Origin: Flavobacteriales bacterium
Lineage (GTDB): Bacteria > Bacteroidota > Bacteroidia > Flavobacteriales_D > Sanyastnellaceae
Assembly: GCA_016722445.1 (NCBI GenBank)
Contig: JADKIZ010000011.1
Span: forward strand, 1 to 64,000
Length of the DNA: 64,000 nucleotides
Reading direction: 5' to 3'
The notes below the pieces were generated by a model. The model did no database searches. It worked only from the letters and a program-made list of their open reading frames with translations, and was not told the DNA's origin. Made by a program: the position numbers and the translations under genes. Shown here piece by piece: positions 51,980 through 60,298 of this stretch. How positions within the stretch are numbered: the first letter of the stretch is position 1; each line of letters starts with the position of its first letter.

Positions 51980-53050
51980 TTATCCTTTCACCCGTTCAAA
52001 TTCTTTCATCACATCTACGAGCACCTGAACACTTTCCAGAGGAAGTGCATTATACATACTGGCGCGATATCCACCAACTGAACGGTGTCCAGCAATGCCA
52101 CTGATGCCAGCTGACTTCCACATTTGATCAAATTCCGCAGCCATACTATCATCATTCAAACGGAAAGTCGGATTCATCCATGAGCGCGAATCGGGAACAC
52201 TGTGGCCGTGGAAAAGTCCGTTGCGGTCGAGCTCATTGTAAAAACAATCCTTCTTTGCTCTGTTGCGGGCTTCCATGCCTTTCAAGCCACCATTGGCTTT
52301 AATCCAACGTAAGGTGAGCATACTGGCATAAATCGCAAACACTGGTGGAGTATTATACATCGAATCTTTGTCGATGTGTGCCTGTAAATCAAGATAGGCA
52401 GGCAATTTTCTTCCTGATTTTCCCAATATTTCTTTGTCGATGATATAGAGAATGGTTCCTGCAGGTCCCATGTTTTTTTGTGCTCCTGCATATATCAAAG
52501 AAAATTGGTTGGCATCAAAATCTTTGGAGAAAATGTCAGAACTCATATCACATACCAATGGCACATTGCTTTTTGGAAATTCCTGGTATTGTGTTCCGAA
52601 AATGGTGTTGTTGGAAGTGAAATGAAAATAATCCCAGTCACCATTCACTTCGAATTTTGGAATGTAACTGTGGTTTTTATCCGAAGAATCTGCAATAACA
52701 TCGGTCTGACCTACCAGCTTGGCTTCTTTGATCGCACCAGATGCCCAAACGCCTGTATTGGCGTATGCGGCTTTACCACCTTCTCGCATCAAATTCAATG
52801 CAATCGTATAAAAGCCAAGTGTCGCTCCGCCCTGTAAAAAAAGCACTTCATAATTTGGTTTCAGTTGAAGGATTTCCTTCACGAGGGATCGTGCTTCTTC
52901 CATCACTGCTTCAAAATTCTTTGATCTATGTGAAATTTCGATCAATGAAAGTCCGAGGTTGTCAAATTCCAAAATGGCTTTTGCACTTTGTTCGATTACC
53001 TCTTGTGGCAGGATACATGGACCTGCACTGAAATTGTGTACTTTTTTCAT
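51980..53050 (-). CDS. serC: phosphoserine aminotransferase
   Basis: 356 residues. NFSAGPCILPQEV, SHRSKNFEAVMEEA, the PLP-binding lysine in LIYAGAQKNMGPAG, and GHRSVGGYRASMYNALP at the C-terminus are diagnostic. It makes phosphoserine from 3-phosphohydroxypyruvate and glutamate, and also acts in PLP synthesis. First gene of serC-serA-DUF1015. Minus-strand TAATTTCG (about 53075-53082) with a TTG 17 bases further upstream may be its promoter. Confidence 0.96.
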   Translation of the reverse strand: MKKVHNFSAGPCILPQEVIEQSAKAILEFDNLGLSLIEISHRSKNFEAVMEEARSLVKEILQLKPNYEVLFLQGGATLGFYTIALNLMREGGKAAYANTGVWASGAIKEAKLVGQTDVIADSSDKNHSYIPKFEVNGDWDYFHFTSNNTIFGTQYQEFPKSNVPLVCDMSSDIFSKDFDANQFSLIYAGAQKNMGPAGTILYIIDKEILGKSGRKLPAYLDLQAHIDKDSMYNTPPVFAIYASMLTLRWIKANGGLKGMEARNRAKKDCFYNELDRNGLFHGHSVPDSRSWMNPTFRLNDDSMAAEFDQMWKSAGISGIAGHRSVGGYRASMYNALPLESVQVLVDVMKEFERVKG

Positions 53051-53165
53051 GTGGATTGCTGAATATCGCGCGCGAAATTAGTGCACACACGCCTGTCCAA
53101 AAGAAGTTTCATCGCGATTTGACAGCTTGTGAATAAATGGGCGAAAAACCCCGAGAGAAGGAGAC

Positions 53166-53927
53166 TTACGGATTGTCCTGCAACAACTGATACACCTTTG
53201 CCTTGTTTTTCTCCAGAAAGAAATCATTTTCTACCGATTTCAGTTTATCTCGATCATAAATATGGGTGAGGCTGGTCTTCAGTAAATCGTATTTGTAATC
53301 CTCCAATGATAGCTTGGACATCATAAAGCGCAATTGCTCAACACGCACACAATGATGCATCAGAAAGTTTTTCATCACATCGAGTTTTTTTGTCTCGAAA
53401 AAATGCGCATTGACTTCGGCGATCATTTGTTCGAAATCTTCTGGATGGACTGGACTCTGACAGCCGGAATTGTTGTTTTGAACCGATGATGATGAATCTA
53501 CTGCTTCAATGGGTGTAGGAATATTCATGAGATTTTGTGCGGTCGACGGCTGATTGGAAGGTGTGTTTTCTGCAAATATCAATGTCGATTCCGACTTCAA
53601 TACCAGTTTGTACACGCCTTTGGATTTTTCTATGTCGTAATAAACCGAGGTGTTTTTTTTGAGGGTAAGTACCTGGTCAATGACAATTTCAGGATGGGAT
53701 GGAACGGCTACTTTGATGTTGTGTTTGCCCGCCGGCAGCTTGTCCAGAGTAATAGATAACACAGGGAGTTGATTCACCGCAACTTGATTGAACGTGAAAA
53801 TGAAGTCCAAACTATCAGCCGCTTTGATGGATAACCTTGTTTGGGCGTTCATTGGATGACAATACCCCAAACAAATCATCACCATCACTAACGTGATGCG
53901 GTAAACTCTATGGATTGATTCTTTCAT
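53166..53927 (-). CDS. DUF4476 domain protein, exported
   Basis: 253 residues from the ATG at 53927 (signal KESIHRVYRITLVMVMICLGYCHPMNAQ). An N-terminal beta region resembles a DUF-type carrier (LSIKAADSLDFIFTFNQVA, GKHNIKVAVPSHP), and the C-terminal half matches DUF4476: VHPEDFEQMIAEVNAHFFETK, DVMKNFLMHHCVRVEQLRFM, LSLEDYKYDLLKTSLTHIYD. DUF4476 proteins are common exported Bacteroidota proteins of unknown role. It lies 34 bases downstream of the flippase gene on the same strand. Confidence 0.8.
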   Translation of the reverse strand: MKESIHRVYRITLVMVMICLGYCHPMNAQTRLSIKAADSLDFIFTFNQVAVNQLPVLSITLDKLPAGKHNIKVAVPSHPEIVIDQVLTLKKNTSVYYDIEKSKGVYKLVLKSESTLIFAENTPSNQPSTAQNLMNIPTPIEAVDSSSSVQNNNSGCQSPVHPEDFEQMIAEVNAHFFETKKLDVMKNFLMHHCVRVEQLRFMMSKLSLEDYKYDLLKTSLTHIYDRDKLKSVENDFFLEKNKAKVYQLLQDNP

Positions 53928-53961
53928 GTTCTTTCTTCTATTCCTGTGTCCTATGTGAATT

Positions 53962-55500
53962 TCATGCCACAGCTTCAAGTCTTTTTACCATGGTGGCCAG
54001 TACACTTATTTTTTTGAGTTTGTCGGGTAAAAAAGAAATGGGGTTGATGTCTTTTTTGCCCAATGTATCAGGTCTCAAATACACCACACTTGCTATGATT
54101 CCGAATACCAATGTCATACCTGCACCCAATCCTACCATGTGGGGCAAATGGAGGTCTATTCTGACATACCATATCAGGCCAGATAGCACCAGTGCAATAA
54201 ATCCAAGTTTTAATGATGGAATCAATGCGCTAAACAATGCGCTCCAGTGGATACCTATCAATTGTGTACACATGTGCATATTCATGAGGTAGTGCACAAC
54301 AGTTGCGAAAACAATTGCTGCTGCCACCCATGTCATGCCGTATGGCACGGCAATCCAGATTCCCAAAGCGATCAGAATCACATATATGGCTTTGAACCAG
54401 GACCCCTGAAAAACGGCGTCGCGTGCACGAAGCAATGAATCACCAAGTTTACTGAGTGTCCTGAATATCACCGCAAAGAACAAAATTTTCAGTATTGCGC
54501 CAGCATCTGTATAGTCTTCGCCGAGCCAAATACCAATGATGTCTTCTGCGAAGAATGCTACAAAAATGGAAAAGGGTACGATGAGTATCGAAAGCATATT
54601 GGTAGCAACCAATATCGTCTTCCTGAGTTTTGCAGTTTCATCCTGCATTCTCGACATCCCACTGAACAATACGCTGTCGCTGAGTTTTCCCATGACAGTG
54701 ATGGGCTGCGTCATCGCATAACTGGAACGCTCGTAATAGGAAGCAAGTGTTTTTTGTGTGAGGTCAAGTTCCGGCGCTCCTCCTCGCAGAAAACGTGGCA
54801 CCAACATGACGTCCATTTTTGTGGCCAGGTAATTCAAAGCGTTGAACAACGTACTGCCTGCGCCATACCTGATCAATTCACGGGTGTATTTCCATTCCCA
54901 ACGGACAGTGAGTTTTACGGGTTCGTAATACCACAAAGCCAATGTCATCAGCGCGTTTTGGGTGAACAATGCCCAGACATATGCCCACACATTCCAACCC
55001 ATCCATGCAAGGGTTAGACCTACAATCACATTGCCTCCTACGATAGAAATCATACTGGCTTTAAACATGGTCTTAAACCGCATATGTTTCATCATCATAC
55101 TACGCGGAACTACGGCAATCGCTGAAATGGTGAAACTGGACGCAACCACCATGGTGATGTCGCGCAGTTCCTGTAAATGATAGAAGGTGGCGATGGGTTG
55201 AGCAAGCAATACAAACAGTAACGTGAATGATACACCCAAAATAACCGCAGTGTAGAATGCGCCATTCAAATGTTGTTGATGCACTTCTTTGCGCTGAATC
55301 AATGCTGGTCCAACACCAACCTGGGAAAATATTTCAGCGAAGCCCATGATACTGAGAACAATTCCCATCAACATGAACGAATCCTTGCTGACCAAACGTG
55401 CCAGCAACCCCGTGTATGCCAATTGAATCACTACCTGTAATACTACAGTGAGTGTATTCCAGCTAAAACTTCCTGCGAGTGAATTGCGGTGATCGCTCAT
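53962..55500 (-). CDS. polysaccharide biosynthesis flippase (MVF/oligosaccharide flippase superfamily)
   Basis: 512 residues with about 12-14 membrane helices. The N-terminus (SLAGSFSWNTLTVVLQVVIQLAYTG) and the first helices (FAEIFSQVGVGPALIQRKEV) are typical of Wzx-like and O-antigen flippases of the lipopolysaccharide biosynthesis type. Proteins of this kind flip lipid-linked sugars across the inner membrane for capsule, teichoic-like or O-antigen polymers. No glycosyltransferases are adjacent, so the polymer is unknown; galE at 40111 could supply UDP-galactose but is distant. Confidence 0.88.
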   Translation of the reverse strand: MSDHRNSLAGSFSWNTLTVVLQVVIQLAYTGLLARLVSKDSFMLMGIVLSIMGFAEIFSQVGVGPALIQRKEVHQQHLNGAFYTAVILGVSFTLLFVLLAQPIATFYHLQELRDITMVVASSFTISAIAVVPRSMMMKHMRFKTMFKASMISIVGGNVIVGLTLAWMGWNVWAYVWALFTQNALMTLALWYYEPVKLTVRWEWKYTRELIRYGAGSTLFNALNYLATKMDVMLVPRFLRGGAPELDLTQKTLASYYERSSYAMTQPITVMGKLSDSVLFSGMSRMQDETAKLRKTILVATNMLSILIVPFSIFVAFFAEDIIGIWLGEDYTDAGAILKILFFAVIFRTLSKLGDSLLRARDAVFQGSWFKAIYVILIALGIWIAVPYGMTWVAAAIVFATVVHYLMNMHMCTQLIGIHWSALFSALIPSLKLGFIALVLSGLIWYVRIDLHLPHMVGLGAGMTLVFGIIASVVYLRPDTLGKKDINPISFLPDKLKKISVLATMVKRLEAVA

Positions 55501-55595
55501 TTTTTATCGTGGTGTAAAAGTCAACCTGTTCTTGTATTGGATTAACTTTGGAAAGAACATTCTTGAACAACTTCATTGTTAATTTGGCCCATCAT

Positions 55596-56090
55596 ATGAG
55601 AACACTGTTTTTCCTCTTGATTATTGTCCTGACAGGCTGTAAAACTTCACAACAAACTGCCGGTGCGAATGGTGCCACCCCAAAGAAATCACGAAAACTG
55701 TTGACTGGTGTCACCATGACATCCATCGAACTCGTCAATTTTCCAAAGTATGCATTGGATGGTGAAAAGTGGGATGCTTTTGCTCCTGGTGCAACTGATC
55801 CGGATGTTTTTATTGTATTGAAATGGAATGAAAATTTACTTTTCCAATCGGAAACCAAAAATGATTGCGCCTATGGAACTCCTATCAGTTTTAGTCAAAA
55901 TTTACCATTGGAAATAAAGCCTTTTGATCAACCGCTTTTGCTCGAAGTTTTTGATGAGGATGGGGTAAGCAGCAATGACAACATGGCTTACTTTAGTTTG
56001 AACGTGCGTAATTATGAAGGCAAATCTTCAGTTGATTTAACCAAAGGTGATCTTACGCTGAGGATTGGTCTAACTTGGACTTACAAATGA
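55596..56090 (+). CDS. lipoprotein of unknown function
   Basis: 164 residues from the ATG at 55596, chosen for the lipoprotein signal RTLFFLLIIVLTGC. The mature part is beta-rich with an acidic loop VFDEDGVSSNDNMAYF reminiscent of C2-like beta sandwiches (inference only). No family is recognised. Divergent from the flippase gene and convergent with the secreted protein at 56096. Confidence 0.55.
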   Translation: MRTLFFLLIIVLTGCKTSQQTAGANGATPKKSRKLLTGVTMTSIELVNFPKYALDGEKWDAFAPGATDPDVFIVLKWNENLLFQSETKNDCAYGTPISFSQNLPLEIKPFDQPLLLEVFDEDGVSSNDNMAYFSLNVRNYEGKSSVDLTKGDLTLRIGLTWTYK

Positions 56091-56095
56091 TCTGC

Positions 56096-56656
56096 TTAAT
56101 GCACCTTGTTCAGTAAGCCATCCAACACACGTATGACTACTTCTTTGCAATCGCGTTGCATATCCAATTTGAAATCGGCGGCGTTTAGTGTGAGTGATAC
56201 GTCTATCCGAAATCCGCATAATGGGGCATCGCTCAAATCACTTCCCGCAACCCTTGGAGCGTAAATAAATGTATATGTTGCAGGTATACTTTTGGTTACA
56301 CCATTACATGTCACCTGTGTCTCAAATGTAAATGTCTCTCCATTGTTCTTCGCTGATTTGAAATCGAGTCCATCGATGGAAAGAGTAGTGGTCATAGTCA
56401 CCGGAATTCCATTCACATCACGGTCGTCCGGATGCTCATATCGTGTGTAATCATCGGTGATTTCAAAAAGATCTGTTGTCATGGTGAGTAATTGACTCCC
56501 CGAATTAAAATTCAATATGGCCGTTTCATTGTCCCAAAAACTGACCTGACCATTGCAGATAGCTGAGATAGACAAATGCGTGGCTTGTTTGGACTGTGCT
56601 ACGAGTGATTCACTGATTAGCACGGTCAGAATTGTAAGTAAAATGACCTTTTTCAT
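56096..56656 (-). CDS. secreted protein of unknown function
   Basis: 186 residues with signal peptide (KVILLTILTVLISESLVAQ). A beta-rich mature part with Cys in DAPLCGFRIDVSLTLNAADFKLDMQRDCKE resembles the YceI-like or lipid-binding beta folds only loosely; I do not assign a family. It converges on the lipoprotein gene at 55596, five bases apart. Confidence 0.5.
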   Translation of the reverse strand: MKKVILLTILTVLISESLVAQSKQATHLSISAICNGQVSFWDNETAILNFNSGSQLLTMTTDLFEITDDYTRYEHPDDRDVNGIPVTMTTTLSIDGLDFKSAKNNGETFTFETQVTCNGVTKSIPATYTFIYAPRVAGSDLSDAPLCGFRIDVSLTLNAADFKLDMQRDCKEVVIRVLDGLLNKVH

Positions 56657-56693
56657 GATGACTCCTTTGAGTGTAACGAAGATAAGCCCTTTT

Positions 56694-56755
56694 ATTATGA
56701 ATTATGAATTATGAATTATGAATTATGAATTATGAATTATGAATTATGAATTATA
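56694..56755. repeat. heptamer microsatellite (ATGAATT)n
   Basis: About eight and a half copies of ATGAATT/GAATTAT. The stop codon of the FkbM gene (56751-56753) lies inside the last copy. Confidence 0.9.
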
Positions 56756-57490
56756 CATAATTGACGGCGATTAGTTTGCCAAAATTCAATCCCATTTCTG
56801 TTCTTTCGTATTGGAATTTTTCGATGGTGAAGCCCAGTTTTTTGAGGCGTGTATGTAGCACATTGGCTGTGAATCGTGCGTCTTTTAGATCATGAAACTC
56901 CATGGATATCACACGGATGTTTTTAAGAATGTCATCTGGTGTATGAAGCAAAATGGCATATTCCGCACCTTCACAATCAAGCTTCAAAAAGTCGATGCGA
57001 TCAATCGATGTTCGTTGCATCAATTCGGCGAGTGTAAGCGACTTCACGGTTGTGTGACTATGCTTGCCTTCATTCAATGCGTAATCACTGATGAGTGAAT
57101 GGTTCACACTATTCCCTTGAAAAAGTTTGACATCTCCGGAATGATCGCTCATTGCAATGTGCAAAGCTTCAATGTTTTTTCGCTTGGCATCTATCACGTT
57201 GCGTTGAAGGGTGTGATAGTTTCTTTCATCCGGCTCAACCGAAATGATTCTGGATTCTGGTCCGGAGTTTAAAGAGGCAAATAGCGAAAAATACCCAACG
57301 TGGGCACCAACATCCACAATCAAGGCATTCTCATAAAAGGGAAGTAATCAGCATATTCTCTTTCTTCAAAAATGGCTTTGAGTAGAAAGAGATAATCTTT
57401 GTTCGTCAGATAATCCAAAGAAAATTTGTTCGACTGGCAAATTTTCTCAAAGTCTGATTTATTTGAAAAAAGTGATTTCAAGTGAGTCAA
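56751..57490 (-). pseudogene. FkbM family methyltransferase, apparently frameshifted
   Basis: The frame from 57323 carries the SAM-binding motif IVDVGAHVGYFSLFAS, VEPDERNYHTLQRNV, LDCEGAEYAILL and ISMEFHD, all normal for FkbM methyltransferases that modify sugars or antibiotics, but it lacks the N-terminal helix region. That region is present upstream in another frame: from a TTG at 57490 the sequence reads THLKSLFSNKSDFEK and ends at YADYFPF just before the join, where PFYENALIVDVG would be expected. Restoring one T in the T4 run at 57335-57338 connects both. With the join the protein is about 245 residues. Without it a truncated 190-residue product remains. Confidence 0.7.
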
Positions 57491-57600
57491 TTATTGCGCA
57501 ACAATACTGCAATTATTCCGTGCTCATTCCACACTCTTTTTTTGGGTCAAAATAATTTCTTGCCATAATTCACCATGATCTATGAACACGGTTTCTTGGA

Positions 57601-59367
57601 TCACCAATCAAAACTGCCGTTAGAGACTTTTTCATTGCCCGTTGCATCTATGACTTTCAATGTGAACTGATGTTTTCCGTGGGTGATGTATTGTGGATCG
57701 AAATAGTAGGTAAGACGACTGTTTTTAGCATCATATTCCATCAATGCCCAATGATCATCGATCATCGGAATGATCTGATCAACACCGCTGAGTCCGTCGC
57801 TGATGCTCATCGAAAATTGTGTCCTGTTTTTCAAATTGGGTGTGAAGTCAATTGAAGTGATCGATGGCTTCACTGTATCAATCATTACCGCAAAGTATCC
57901 AAGGTATTGTGGTTGAGCACTGAGCCAACCGTCTTTGTAAACGCTTTTTTCGCTGATGATTTTTTCTTTATCCGGATCAAATCTGACGATGGTGAGCTTA
58001 CTGGATAACTCTGGTTTTGGTGGATTCACACGAATGGATAAATCAAAAGCATTGTGAACCGGCTCGTATGAGGAAGCGATTTGATAGGTGGGACCAATCA
58101 CATTTTGGAGTTTTTTGATCTTGTTGATGGTCAGATCAAGGTCTTCATACAAGGTGTATGATTTCATCGATAATTTCACATCTTCCGTTGTAATGGCATT
58201 GTCCTTTTCCCAATTCCACCGAGCCAGATACTCCTTTGTTTTCGGAGTAACACCAGTTGGTTTTGAGAGCGATTGAACTTTGAATTTTACCGTACTCACA
58301 TTGCCCTCAAAGTCTGTAATTCTGTATTCACATTGATGGAGTTTTCCATCGCGGAATGACACAATTCCATCGTTCACCAGATTGTCATAAATATCCAATG
58401 GATTACCGGGTAATCTGTAAGAACCATGAATGGAGCTTTTGTTTTTTTTGAAACGCTCATAAATGGTATGTGCATTCATAGCGCGATTGGTTGTAAAGTC
58501 AAGCCTGTCCATTCTTTGACCATACACTTGTAGACTGTCAACAAAAAATTCGATGCGATAAATACCACACCGATTGGAATGTCCATTTAACATGTCTGTG
58601 GTATGAACAGCGAAGCCAAAATCACCATACACAGTTGCAGGCTTAACGTTCTTCAATGTACACGTTCCACTTGTGCCTTTTGATTCATAATTGACCGGAA
58701 TGCGTGCACCATTGACCCAAGTGCTGTCATTCATTGGAACAATCCAGATACCGCTGATGGTCGGAGGGATTTTGTCCTTGATTTCAAAACCAAAAAGCAT
58801 CGGGTTGAGTACTTTTTCACTCACTGTTTCCCGGATTTCGAAATGGAGATGCGGACCTCCGCTACCACCAGAATTTCCGCTAAGTCCAATGATTTCGCCT
58901 TTAATGATTGGAATAAGTGTCGAATCTGGAAACAGATCTACACTGAATGATTGAAGTCTGTATTGTTCTTTCTTGACATAACGATCAATCTTGTCAGCGT
59001 ATTTTTTTAAATGCCCATAAACTGAGGTGAGACCGTTGGGGTGGTTGATATAGACAGCATATCCGTATCCGAAAGGGGAAACTTTAATCCGACTTATATA
59101 TCCATCGGCTACTGCCAATACATTCAATCCTTCTCGCTGTTCGGTTTTGAGATCCAGACCAGCATGGAAGTGATTCGTTCTCAATTCTCCGAAATTTCCT
59201 GAAAGTCCTAGTGGGATTTCCAGAGGAGACCGAAAGTAGTCTTGGGGATATTCCGTTTGTTGTGAAAATGATGGTGTCGGGTCGAGTAGAAAAAATACCA
59301 AGAGGAAGACGACTAAAATTCTAAGTAAAACCGCTGAAGGTCTGTGTTGTATAGGGGAATTCATCAT
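57601..59367 (-). CDS. M23 family peptidoglycan metallopeptidase, exported
   Basis: 588 residues from the ATG at 59367, chosen because it precedes a signal peptide (LRILVVFLLVFFLLDPTPSFSQ); the longer frame to 59439 adds a second, odd hydrophobic stretch. The M23 (LytM) domain lies near the N-terminus: NHFHAGLDLKTEQ (metal-binding H-x-G-x-D), YAVYINHPNGLTSVYGHL and GGPHLHFEIRE (HxH), so the zinc site is complete. The remaining ~400 residues are beta-rich (SGVDQIIPMID, TPNLKNRTQFS) and may bind the wall or partner proteins. Likely role: cleavage of peptide crosslinks for growth or division. Confidence 0.88.
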   Translation of the reverse strand: MMNSPIQHRPSAVLLRILVVFLLVFFLLDPTPSFSQQTEYPQDYFRSPLEIPLGLSGNFGELRTNHFHAGLDLKTEQREGLNVLAVADGYISRIKVSPFGYGYAVYINHPNGLTSVYGHLKKYADKIDRYVKKEQYRLQSFSVDLFPDSTLIPIIKGEIIGLSGNSGGSGGPHLHFEIRETVSEKVLNPMLFGFEIKDKIPPTISGIWIVPMNDSTWVNGARIPVNYESKGTSGTCTLKNVKPATVYGDFGFAVHTTDMLNGHSNRCGIYRIEFFVDSLQVYGQRMDRLDFTTNRAMNAHTIYERFKKNKSSIHGSYRLPGNPLDIYDNLVNDGIVSFRDGKLHQCEYRITDFEGNVSTVKFKVQSLSKPTGVTPKTKEYLARWNWEKDNAITTEDVKLSMKSYTLYEDLDLTINKIKKLQNVIGPTYQIASSYEPVHNAFDLSIRVNPPKPELSSKLTIVRFDPDKEKIISEKSVYKDGWLSAQPQYLGYFAVMIDTVKPSITSIDFTPNLKNRTQFSMSISDGLSGVDQIIPMIDDHWALMEYDAKNSRLTYYFDPQYITHGKHQFTLKVIDATGNEKVSNGSFDW

Positions 59368-59506
59368 CCGGAAATGGGCTTTCCGCGTCCAAAAACATAT
59401 TTCAAGCCAAAGTGTCATCATCCAGTGTGCGAAGTTCATTCCGATGAAAATGAAGGGAAAGGCACTTTATTTTACATATCAACAGGCACGATATGAAAAT
59501 TCCCAG

Positions 59507-59536
59507 TTGAAATTCGGGTCGGAAGGATTAAATTTG
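59507..59536 (+). promoter_or_regulatory. Bacteroidota-type promoter for the coiled-coil/zapA/rny unit
   Basis: TTG (59507-59509), 19 bases, TAAATTTG (59529-59536), exact to the model. The start codon of the first gene follows 43 bases later. Confidence 0.65.
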
Positions 59537-59579
59537 ACCACCCAACGTTGAATTTTCGTTTTTTCAGAAACCAAACCCG

Positions 59580-59873
59580 ATGGACCAGAATCAAATATTG
59601 GAGCGAATCACCGGCAAAATTGCCCAGCTTGGTGATGCCAAAAAGGAACTGGAATCGCAGATTGCCAGACTTCGGGATGAAAATGCCGCAATGAACCGTA
59701 TCAATAAGGAATTGCAAGCACAGGTGGATGAACTGATCCGCAAAAACAACGAAATGGTGAACACCCGTTCATTGCAGGTTCCGCCTGATGAAGAATTCAG
59801 AGGAGCCACAAGGCAAAGGATCAATGAACTGGTGAAGGAAATTGACGAGTGTCTCACACTTCTCAACAAATAA
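59580..59873 (+). CDS. short coiled-coil protein upstream of zapA (ZapB-like by position)
   Basis: 97 residues, almost entirely heptad coiled coil (QILERITGKIAQLGDAKKELE, IARLRDENAAMNRINKELQAQ) with a C-terminal amphipathic segment (RQRINELVKEIDECLTLLNK). The gene sits 10 bases upstream of zapA and its own promoter is upstream. A short coiled-coil protein encoded just before zapA is a recurring arrangement, and by analogy with ZapB it may help organise the division ring through ZapA. The analogy is inference; there is no clear sequence match to ZapB. Confidence 0.65.
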   Translation: MDQNQILERITGKIAQLGDAKKELESQIARLRDENAAMNRINKELQAQVDELIRKNNEMVNTRSLQVPPDEEFRGATRQRINELVKEIDECLTLLNK

Positions 59874-59883
59874 TACTTGCACG

Positions 59884-60204
59884 ATGAGCGAAGTTTCTAT
59901 CAAAGTAAACATTGCAGGACGTACCTACCCGCTTACCATCAAAGCGCTGGAAGAACCCGGTATCCGCAACGCTGAGCAAGCCATTGAGGAGAGCATACAG
60001 GTATTTCAGAAAAATTACGCAGTAAAAGATAAGCAGGATTTGTTGGCCATGGCCGCATTGCAAATGGCTGCAAAAGCTGCTGCGAAACAGGAACCCAAAA
60101 TCGAACGCGTGGTCGAACGTGTGGTCGAAACCGTTGAGGTTCCTGCCGATTTTTCAAACGAGTTTTTGGCCTTAGAAGCCAGACTTGATGAATATCTGTC
60201 CTGA
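59884..60204 (+). CDS. zapA: cell division protein ZapA
   Basis: 106 residues from the ATG at 59884. VSIKVNIAGRTYPLTIKALEEPG is the N-terminal beta domain and DLLAMAALQMAAKAAAKQ begins the long C-terminal helix, both diagnostic. ZapA tetramers crosslink FtsZ filaments. The longer frame from 59842 adds residues unlike the family. It precedes rny by 94 bases with a terminator-like hairpin between them. Confidence 0.92.
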   Translation: MSEVSIKVNIAGRTYPLTIKALEEPGIRNAEQAIEESIQVFQKNYAVKDKQDLLAMAALQMAAKAAAKQEPKIERVVERVVETVEVPADFSNEFLALEARLDEYLS

Positions 60205-60238
60205 TACATTTCATTTTTCCATGGGATTCTTTGCCGAA

Positions 60239-60271
60239 CCATTCCGGGTTTTCCGGAACGGAAATTTTTTT
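60239..60271 (+). terminator. terminator-like hairpin between zapA and rny
   Basis: CC-A-TTCCGG and CCGGAA-C-GG (60239-60247 with 60253-60261) form a stem with one mismatch and a 5-base loop, followed by AAATTTTTTT. It may end or attenuate transcripts from the zapA promoter, giving rny partly separate control. Confidence 0.65.
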
Positions 60272-60298
60272 ATAACCACTTAATAATAAAGTAAAGCA

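Noticed and set aside
60205..60298. 6S RNA (ssrS) after zapA
   Set aside because: That location is known in some proteobacteria, but the 94-base gap is too short for a 6S RNA and holds only a terminator-like hairpin.
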